Shown in pieces: positions 43,664-49,730 of a stretch of 64,000 bases of DNA (within the stretch, counting starts at the first letter, position 1; the number at the start of each line of letters is the position of its first letter). Source of the stretch: ATM1 sp003577165 (GTDB lineage: Bacteria; Armatimonadota; Fimbriimonadia; Fimbriimonadales; ATM1); the NCBI GenBank assembly GCA_030263715.1, contig SZPM01000001.1:62001-126000 (forward strand), given 5' to 3'. A program made the position numbers and the translations under genes. The notes under the pieces are model-generated. The model saw only the letters and a list, made by a program, of their open reading frames with translations, was not told the DNA's origin and did not search any database.

Positions 43664-44542
43664 CTACCGTTTAGCAATCGGAACTTCCTGAGTTGGATTC
43701 TTCCAACCCCGACGCTTGAGGCAGCACTTGAAGAATGGTTCATAACCGGCACCGCTTTGGTTGATGACTTGGAATTGTCCCTTCCTGTTCTTTCCCGCGC
43801 CTGTTGTGCCACAACCCGTGACGACGTTTCCACCTCCCGCTTTGATACAAGCACAGAGGATTCGCGCACAGCATCGCATATGATCAACCAAATCGCCCTT
43901 CCAATTGAGGCCGCCACACAACTTGTCCTTATCGCTGCCAGGCCAGATCTGACATGGCCCGATTGTCTTCCCTCCGGTATTCCATGGACTTTCTCGTCCA
44001 GCAGTTTCTCGGGCGGCGATGCACCAAAGCAGGTCTGATAAAACGTTCGGGCTGTATTCGGGGCACTCCTTGGCAGCCGCAATCAATGCCTGTTCAAGAC
44101 CGGTGTGGCCATCGTACCATCCTGGAACATGAGGGTACTTGTCGCAATCGTCGGCGGGTGAGCAAGTCGTCGGCGTTAGGCCGCTAGGGTCAGTGTAGGT
44201 GGTCGGATTGTTCATCGCGTAGGCGTAGGGATGCTCCCCACCCAGTCTCTCCGCGAGGCGCGCTTCGGTCAAGAACCTGCCGAGTCCCGCCATATATGGC
44301 CTTCTTCTTTGAATGCCGCCCGGCAACGGCGGACCGGTGTTTGGCAGGGGAGGAACACCGGGCGATCCATGCGACTTCGTGTCGGGCCATGCCGGCGCAG
44401 TCGGCATGGGTCGTCCCATGGCCTGGGCCATCAGCGCTTCCTGTCTCGCCTTGCCTTCTCTGTTCATTCGGTCGACTTCCTGGGTCATCTTCCTTTGCCG
44501 ATCTCTCGCCGACCGGTTCCTCTTCATCACCTCGCTAGTCAA
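43664..44542 (-). CDS. orphan RHS-core cassette with lysozyme-like, cysteine-rich C-terminal domain
   Basis: 292 residues from a TTG at 44542 (an internal ATG at 44527 is possible). Residues 1-122 copy residues about 425-547 of the 698-aa protein encoded upstream: coiled segment MTQEVDRMNREGKARQEAL, a proline linker, and the RHS-core-like RPYMAGLGRFLTEARLAERL and HPYAYAMNNPTTYTDPSGL. After that the sequence is unrelated: about 170 residues with some thirteen cysteines and a lysozyme/transglycosylase-like pattern, Glu179 in CIAARETAG and GPCQIWPG resembling the usual GLMQI loop. Likely a peptidoglycan-targeting toxin tip. The missing 5' part of the gene makes this a silent or exchangeable cassette. 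Confidence 0.75.
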   Translation of the reverse strand: MTSEVMKRNRSARDRQRKMTQEVDRMNREGKARQEALMAQAMGRPMPTAPAWPDTKSHGSPGVPPLPNTGPPLPGGIQRRRPYMAGLGRFLTEARLAERLGGEHPYAYAMNNPTTYTDPSGLTPTTCSPADDCDKYPHVPGWYDGHTGLEQALIAAAKECPEYSPNVLSDLLWCIAARETAGRESPWNTGGKTIGPCQIWPGSDKDKLCGGLNWKGDLVDHMRCCARILCACIKAGGGNVVTGCGTTGAGKNRKGQFQVINQSGAGYEPFFKCCLKRRGWKNPTQEVPIAKR

Positions 44543-44597
44543 CCGCCGGGCTCAGCCGCGCTTGCCCGCATCTTCGCCACAATTCCTTGGGCGACAT
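44535..44597 (-). pseudogene. remnant of the first 20 codons of the RHS-core protein gene
   Basis: Reads MSPKELWRRCGQARLSPAVD then TAG, matching MSPKELRRRFEKAQLGPAID at the start of the 698-aa protein. The internal stop and a +1 shift separate it from the cassette frame that starts at 44542. This shows that the cassette arose by copying the 5' end and then losing about 1.2 kb out of frame. Confidence 0.85.
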
Positions 44598-44763
44598 GTG
44601 AACATTATGCGACAGATTTGCCTGGATCGGGCCGCCGATCTCGGTCGCGGTCGGCCGAGTGGCCGGGCCGTGAGGGGAGGCTGAGTCGGGTCCCAGCATG
44701 GCACCTGGTTTCGGAGATTTTAGGACTGCACGGGCGCGCTTCGCTTACCCGTGGCACCCGGCG
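44537..44763. repeat. duplicated promoter/5' block, copy A
   Basis: Highly similar to 47683-47923: the first codons, the upstream region with CCGTGAGGGGAGGC, GCATGGCACCTGGTTTCG, AGATTTTAGG and the palindromic element. Ends abruptly at CACCCGGCG in both copies. Confidence 0.85.
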
Positions 44764-44928
44764 CAGCAAATGGCTGATCGTTGACTTCGACACGCCGATA
44801 TCGCGGGCAAGCACGGAGGCGCCCATTGACCAATAGCGGGGCAGATGGATCATGATCGCTCGGATGCGGTTGTGATGCTTTGGCTTGTTTTTGCTCGCAG
44901 CTTGAACGCTGCGTTCGGCATTTCTCAT
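44605..44928 (-). pseudogene. truncated HTH DNA-binding protein gene
   Basis: Codons 1-55 (44928 down to about 44764) are protein-like, with an HTH unit in SMGASVLARDIGVSKSTISH. The frame then runs into the duplicated block (copy A), where it only reads repeat sequence. The 3' part was therefore replaced when the block was inserted. It may still express a short HTH protein. Family not identified. Confidence 0.55.
44728..44760. repeat. palindromic element, copy 1
   Basis: GCACGGG and CCCGTGGC arms around CGCGCTTCGCTTA. Two further copies lie at 47887-47920 and 47936-47968. REP-like in size and GC content. Confidence 0.75.
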
Positions 44929-45213
44929 GTCTGAACGCAGCGTTGACTCTACGAGCGATCTTGTCCAGCGGAGATGAGCGGTTTGAACAGAGCTTGCGCT
45001 AACTCTCTGTCCGTGTTACCATCCGGGTTTTAGGTATTCCTGGCGTCAACGAGAGGTCATCGCGGTCCTCTGGAATACCAATACGCGACTTTGCAGATGG
45101 CACATTCGGTTTTGGTGCCGGAGCCGGCGGGCTTCATCAAGATCGGCCGTATCCTTCAGCAAGGCCCACGTACCTGCGATATCGATAAGGCCCGGTCCTA
45201 TGGCCGGGAGGCC
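44929..45213 (+). other. 285-bp non-coding stretch with an inverted repeat
   Basis: No credible gene. At 45033-45079 GGTATTCC and GGAATACC form the outer arms of a structure whose inner arms AGAGG/CCTCT pair around TCATCGCGGT. It lies between the tip-1 partner gene and the HTH remnant and could be a terminator, an RNA element or a recombination site. Confidence 0.45.
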
Positions 45214-45645
45214 CTAAGTTCTCGCTTTCACAAAGTACTGAGCTACAACAAATTCCTTATTCGGCGCTTGTTTCGTTCTGGCAAGAAAGAGAATCCGGTC
45301 TTTTTCCGCCCTGGGCTCGATAGAAACTCGGTTCGACTCCGGTGTCAAATGAAGAACGAGGTCGGCCTTTCCCTTTCGTTCTTCATAGAGAAACACATGG
45401 ATGAGGTAGCTTCCTGAACCCTCGTCAACGGCAAACCAAGAATACTCCATGCCGGAGCAAGCCAAATTGCCGCGTCGAAACGATAGGCCAGTCTTCTGGT
45501 ATTCGGCCAACAATTCTTCCTTTGAAACTGCACGGTTCATGCGCTCGATCCGTTTTATCTTCATGGTTGCACTCTGGCGTTCTGCGACACTATACGAGGG
45601 ATTCCACGTCGATACAAGCGCAATTGCAAGAAGAATGGCATTCAT
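45214..45645 (-). CDS. small exported protein following the RHS-core protein gene, possible immunity or accessory protein
   Basis: 143 residues from the ATG at 45645, 1 bp after the stop of the 698-aa protein gene. N-terminus MNAILLAIALVSTWNPSYSV looks like a signal peptide. The mature part (VSKEELLAEYQKTGLSFRRGN..., YSWFAVDEGSGSYLIHVFLYEERK) has no recognised family. The position is that of an immunity gene for the preceding C-terminal domain; proof would need co-expression data. Confidence 0.65.
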   Translation of the reverse strand: MNAILLAIALVSTWNPSYSVAERQSATMKIKRIERMNRAVSKEELLAEYQKTGLSFRRGNLACSGMEYSWFAVDEGSGSYLIHVFLYEERKGKADLVLHLTPESNRVSIEPRAEKDRILFLARTKQAPNKEFVVAQYFVKART

Positions 45646-45646
45646 C

Positions 45647-47743
45647 TCATCTACCCATGGGCGTGACGCAGTAATGTTGACAAACTGTGTTGTAGCCATT
45701 CTCTTTGGCTTCCTCATACGGATTGCCGAATTGGGGTCCAACGGGCGTCGAACCACACTTCTCTGACCATTGGCCATTATCGTCGAGTCGGATGAAGTGA
45801 TAATCACATGGGGGAGTCGACTTGACAAAGAGAATTATCGTGTACGTTCCTGGCGGACACCGTTTACCCTTTCGGGGCTTGATGCGGGAGTGCCTCGCAA
45901 CACAGTCCATGACGTTCCTGCAACTACAGGGATTCGTAATGCAGTCATCGCCGCCCGGTTGAGGTTTGTACGGCCACCCCGGGGGCCATCCAGGCGGACG
46001 GCCACGGTTCTTCCAATCACAAGCGTAAGACCAGCAGTTGTTGTTGTCTATAATCCCAGGTGCATTCCACGGATCGGGCTCGTAATGTGGACGACCTTGA
46101 GGCAAGAGTCCCTCTGGGTCAATGTAGGTCGTCGGATTGTTCATCGCGTAGGCAAACGGATGCTCTCCGCCAAGCCTCTCGGCAAGCCGTGCTTCCGTCA
46201 AGAACCGCCCCAACCCCGCCATGTATGCCCTTCTCCCTGGAAGGCCGCCGGGAAATGGCGGACCGGGGTTTGACGTGGGAAGGACTCCTGGCGTTGGCGG
46301 CTTTGCGTGATCGGGCCCTGTCGATGCGGTCGGCATCGGTCGTCCCATGCCCTGAGCCAGCATCGCTTCCTGTCTTGCCTTGCTTTCTCTATTCATTCGG
46401 TCCACCTCTTGCAGCATCTTCGCTTGCCGTTCCTTTGCCATTTGGTTCATTCTCAGGACCTCTCCCGTCATGTGATCCATCAGCCATTTGGCGAACGGCA
46501 CAGAAATTCGCCATGGCCCACGGGTCGATCCATCCGGCAGGATGAAGGAAAGCATCGCGTAATCGCCCCGGTTTTCAAAGTGTGTCCGACTCCCTTCCGG
46601 GATGTCTTCCAGGGCCATGTGCCTACCGACCTCGCATTTCACCTTCGGATACGCGCCCGAGAGCCATTGCGGGTACTTGTCGAAATCGGGTTCTTCGTGC
46701 GGCGGGACGATCAGGTCGTCTTCGATGTCCAGGGGATCGCCGGTGAAACCGAACCCGAGCTTCAGGCAGGCATCTACCACCATTTGAACCGCTTCCTTGG
46801 TGTCGAGCCCGAATTCGTAAACGGCGTCGGCCATTCCGAGCCCGAGCTCATGTATCTCAGGATCCAGAGCCCGAATCTTGCCAAGTGTTTTGTCGAACCG
46901 AACGAGGCCAGGAGCATTGCCTCGCTCTCGCTCCACGACTTGTGCCGCCACCTGCAGCGACATGAAGAGCGCTTCTCTCGGGTTCTCGGGCCGATAACCG
47001 GCACTGAGCGCCCTTCCCAGAGAGTTCATGCTCTTGGCAAGGTCGCCGTCGATCGGCGACATGTCGAACCCCTTGCGCCTGAGGACCTCGTTGACTTTCA
47101 GATCGAGCACATACGACTGGATGAAGGTCAGTTGGTGTAGCCGCGCAGGATCGGAATCGTCCTTGAGTGCTCGCTCGTCTTCGCATCGGTCCACGTACTG
47201 GACCCAAGCGTGGCCGATCTCGTGCGCAAACACAGTTTCATGAGCCCTTGCCGCATCCAGAAGAAGGACCATGGAATCCGGAATGACGGCGGTGTCGATG
47301 CTGTTGTGAAAAGGCGCTTCCCAAGTTCGGATGTGCGGGACCGTATCCACGACCATCAGGATCTTCGTCGTGCACCGATCCACCGCCGAAACGAGGTCCA
47401 TGAATCGCTTGGACATGTTGGTCGGCTCGATGATCGGGTAAAGGTCCTCGGGCCGCCCCTTATCACCCTGGTTCCAGCGCTTCAGCGTATGCGCGGTTGG
47501 GAGGTACGCGTGGCCCTGGACGACGAACTCCAGGCCGTGAATGCTTCGGAATCTCTGGCCCACTTCGGGAAGGCCAAGCTGCCTTGCGGCGACGTTGTTT
47601 CGCTCGGTGCGGCAGGCAACCTCGATTGAGAGATCCGGGTCGTCGACTCGCTTGTACTCCCGAGAAAAGACCTGAGTGCGCCAGTCAATCGCCGGTCCCA
47701 GTTGTGCTTTCTCGAATCTTCGCCGCAATTCCTTGGGCGACAT
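45647..47743 (-). CDS. polymorphic-toxin-like protein: HEIGH metallopeptidase-type domain, RHS-core motif, cysteine-rich tip
   Basis: 698 residues from the ATG at 47743. No signal peptide. Residues 1-420 form an unrecognised globular region with the zinc-peptidase motif HEIGH at about 174-178 (TVFAHEIGHAWVQYVD). Then a coiled stretch (about 425-465), a proline linker, and an RHS-core-like segment (about 506-546) with AYMAGLGRFLTEARL and HPFAYAMNNPTTYIDPEGL, but no YD repeats. The tip (547-698) has about eleven cysteines; NNNCWSYACDW and DYHFIRLDDNGQWSEK resemble the Cys and His motifs of papain-like peptidase domains. Layout suggests a toxin carrier with an exchangeable effector tip. Delivery route unknown. 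Confidence 0.8.
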   Translation of the reverse strand: MSPKELRRRFEKAQLGPAIDWRTQVFSREYKRVDDPDLSIEVACRTERNNVAARQLGLPEVGQRFRSIHGLEFVVQGHAYLPTAHTLKRWNQGDKGRPEDLYPIIEPTNMSKRFMDLVSAVDRCTTKILMVVDTVPHIRTWEAPFHNSIDTAVIPDSMVLLLDAARAHETVFAHEIGHAWVQYVDRCEDERALKDDSDPARLHQLTFIQSYVLDLKVNEVLRRKGFDMSPIDGDLAKSMNSLGRALSAGYRPENPREALFMSLQVAAQVVERERGNAPGLVRFDKTLGKIRALDPEIHELGLGMADAVYEFGLDTKEAVQMVVDACLKLGFGFTGDPLDIEDDLIVPPHEEPDFDKYPQWLSGAYPKVKCEVGRHMALEDIPEGSRTHFENRGDYAMLSFILPDGSTRGPWRISVPFAKWLMDHMTGEVLRMNQMAKERQAKMLQEVDRMNRESKARQEAMLAQGMGRPMPTASTGPDHAKPPTPGVLPTSNPGPPFPGGLPGRRAYMAGLGRFLTEARLAERLGGEHPFAYAMNNPTTYIDPEGLLPQGRPHYEPDPWNAPGIIDNNNCWSYACDWKNRGRPPGWPPGWPYKPQPGGDDCITNPCSCRNVMDCVARHSRIKPRKGKRCPPGTYTIILFVKSTPPCDYHFIRLDDNGQWSEKCGSTPVGPQFGNPYEEAKENGYNTVCQHYCVTPMGR

Positions 47744-47923
47744 GCAGAGATCGTACCACAGATTTGCGTGGATCGGGCCCCCGCTCTCGACTCTTTGAGC
47801 GAGTCGTGGTCGGCCGGGTGGTCGGGCCGTGAGGGGAGGCAGAGTCTGGTGCCAGCATGGCACCTGGTTTCGCAGATTTTAGGCTTGGCACGGGCGCGCT
47901 TCGCTTACCCGTGGCACCCGGCG
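47683..47923. repeat. duplicated promoter/5' block, copy B (parent)
   Basis: Covers codons 1-20 and about 180 bp upstream of the 698-aa protein gene; matched by 44537-44763. A GGTGCCA-GCA-TGGCACC hairpin at 47848-47864 lies within it and is only partly kept in copy A. Confidence 0.85.
47887..47920. repeat. palindromic element, copy 2
   Basis: Same element as at 44728, with identical arms and loop. Confidence 0.75.
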
Positions 47924-47935
47924 GGGGGGGGTGAT

Positions 47936-47968
47936 GGCACGGCCGCGCTTCGCTTGGCCGTGGCACCC
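47936..47968. repeat. palindromic element, copy 3 (variant arms)
   Basis: Arms GCACGGCC/GGCCGTGGC with loop GCGCTTCGCTT. The arm changes are compensatory with respect to copies 1 and 2, which argues that the hairpin matters. Separated from copy 2 by a G9 run. Confidence 0.75.
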
Positions 47969-47992
47969 GTGCGGGAAGGGAGGTCGGTGCGG

Positions 47993-48029
47993 ATTGGCAG
48001 GTGGTACCCCGATCTCATGGCACCCGCCG
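47993..48029 (+). repeat. right copy of the direct repeat bracketing the island
   Basis: Partner of 42954-42991, same orientation. It lies just before the end of the wzt gene, where ordinary chromosomal genes resume. Confidence 0.6.
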
Positions 48030-48074
48030 AGGAAATGGGCCAGGGATGGTATCGGGCCACGGGGGGCCTGTGGG

Positions 48075-48821
48075 TTAGCCGGTTGGCTCGGTCCCCGATT
48101 CCGCTTCGTAGGCGTCTATGACGGCGCCGGTCGGCCCGTCCATGATCACCTGGCCTGAGCGCATCCAGACCGCCCGATCCGCAGCCTGCCGGACGGCGTG
48201 CATGTCGTGTGACACGAAGAGGATCGCGCCGCCTCCCGCGCGAAACTCCTCAATCCTTTTCAAGCACTTCTGCTGAAACTCGATGTCTCCCACTGCGAGA
48301 GCCTCATCCACCAGGAGGATGGATGCGTCCACATGTACTGCCACGCTGAAGCCGAGGCGCAAGAGCATTCCGCTCGAGTAGGTGCGCACGGGGGCGTCTA
48401 TGTAGTCACCGATCTCGCTGAAGGCGACGATCGAGTCCATTCGTTCCGCCACCTCCCGGCGGGTCAGGCCGAGAATCACGCCGTTGAAGAACACGTTCTC
48501 GTAGCCGGTGAGGTCGGGATGAAAGCCTGCGCCGAGTTCGAGAAGGGGGGCGACGCGGCCGTCGAGTTCGACCCGCCCCGACGTGGGCTTATAGACGCGC
48601 GCCAGGACGCCGAGCAGCGTGCTCTTTCCCGCACCGTTCTTGCCCACGACGGCGACGCATTCGCCGGGACGCACCGAAAGAGAAACGTCGCGCAGCGCGC
48701 GGAGCCTCTCTCTGCGCTTGTTCTTCCACCAGAGCAGCATCCCTTTCAGCGATGCGTATCCAGAGTGGAGGAGGTCGAACTCCTTGCAAAGACCTTCGAC
48801 GTGGATCGCTGCGTTCTTCAC
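48075..48821 (-). CDS. wzt: polysaccharide/O-antigen ABC exporter, ATP-binding subunit (Wzt-like)
   Basis: 248 residues from a GTG at 48821 that overlaps the permease stop (GTGA). Walker A GKNGAGKSTLL, ABC signature YSSGMLLRLGFSVAV and Walker B ILLVDEALAVGD are intact; the H-loop is in FVSHDMHAVRQ. The LGVLARVYKPTSGRVELDGRVAPLLELGAGF pattern is typical of the polysaccharide/teichoic-acid exporters. It lacks the C-terminal carbohydrate-binding domain of long Wzt proteins. With the upstream permease it exports a lipid-linked glycan. Confidence 0.93.
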   Translation of the reverse strand: MKNAAIHVEGLCKEFDLLHSGYASLKGMLLWWKNKRRERLRALRDVSLSVRPGECVAVVGKNGAGKSTLLGVLARVYKPTSGRVELDGRVAPLLELGAGFHPDLTGYENVFFNGVILGLTRREVAERMDSIVAFSEIGDYIDAPVRTYSSGMLLRLGFSVAVHVDASILLVDEALAVGDIEFQQKCLKRIEEFRAGGGAILFVSHDMHAVRQAADRAVWMRSGQVIMDGPTGAVIDAYEAESGTEPTG

Positions 48822-49690
48822 GGCCTCTCCACGAATTGCCACTTCTTCTTGTTGAAGAACCAGTAGCCATAGAGCAGGGTCGCGATGCACACTGCCGCCG
48901 CGACGGCGATCAGCCCCCAGTCGAGGGGCAGGCTTTCGATGTGCCGTGCTTCGCCCCCCCGGAACGCCGGGATAGGCTGCGGGTCGAGCATGATCTTGCG
49001 ATAGCCCGTCATCAGCATCGCGATCGGGTTCAGATGATAGAGTGTGTAGACGGTCTGCCGATACGAGTCGTCGATGCCGGGCGCAGCCCACACCTGTTCA
49101 CTAAAATAGACGATCGGGCAGAGGAAGAAGAGAAGGTACAGGCCGACGCTTACCAAGTACTTCACGTCTTCGTAAAAGGTGTTCAGCGCGGAGACGATCA
49201 GAGCCAGGCCAAGCGAGAGGGCGAGCTGCAGCGCCATCAGCAGAGGCAGGTACACGACGGTTGCGCGAAACGGGTTGTCGCCGGGATTCATCAGCCAGAC
49301 GGCCAAGAGATACACGAAGAACACGAGCATCGCAAGAACGAAGTGGATGAAGTTCGCGATGACGCTTCCGATGGGCAGAATCTCTCGCGGGAAGTAGATC
49401 TTTTTCAACAGAGGCAACTGAGCGAGCACCGACTGCGACGCATCGAGGACCGAGAGTTGGAAGAACATGAACGGAAGGTAGGCGGCCAGGATGTACGCGC
49501 TGTAGTTTGGAACCTGCTGGCCCATCACGTATTTGAAGACCAGGGTCATCACCAGCACGGTGGCCAGCGGGTTTAGGATGGACCAGAAGAACCCGAGGAC
49601 GGAGTTCTTGTATCGAATGCGTAGTTCGCGGACGACGAAAGCGATGAGCAGTTCGCGGTATCTCCACAACTCACGCAGTTCGGCGCGCAT
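48818..49690 (-). CDS. wzm: polysaccharide ABC exporter, permease subunit (Wzm-like)
   Basis: 290 residues, ABC-2 membrane type with about six helices. Typical N-terminus YRELLIAFVVRELRIRYKNSVLGFFWSILNP and the conserved LPLLKKIYFPREILPIGSV and PIVYFSEQV segments. Works with the overlapping ATPase gene. Both lie 40 bp downstream of the beta-helix protein gene on the same strand. Confidence 0.93.
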   Translation of the reverse strand: MRAELRELWRYRELLIAFVVRELRIRYKNSVLGFFWSILNPLATVLVMTLVFKYVMGQQVPNYSAYILAAYLPFMFFQLSVLDASQSVLAQLPLLKKIYFPREILPIGSVIANFIHFVLAMLVFFVYLLAVWLMNPGDNPFRATVVYLPLLMALQLALSLGLALIVSALNTFYEDVKYLVSVGLYLLFFLCPIVYFSEQVWAAPGIDDSYRQTVYTLYHLNPIAMLMTGYRKIMLDPQPIPAFRGGEARHIESLPLDWGLIAVAAAVCIATLLYGYWFFNKKKWQFVERP

Positions 49691-49730
49691 TGCGGCGAAG
49701 TCTACCGAATCGGCGTTGCCGCCGAGCGAC

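Noticed and set aside
45091..45417. 108-codon plus-strand frame in the island
   Set aside because: Mostly antisense to the small exported protein at 45214-45645 and without a signal peptide or domain. Low GC bias leaves some doubt.
47685..47966. 93-codon minus-strand frame upstream of the RHS-core protein gene
   Set aside because: Reads through the repeat block and palindromes in another frame; proline/arginine-rich without structure.
42700..48063. Insertion sequence or prophage as the origin of the island
   Set aside because: No transposase, integrase or phage structural gene is visible; only repeats and a truncated HTH frame. Recombination between repeats explains the layout better.
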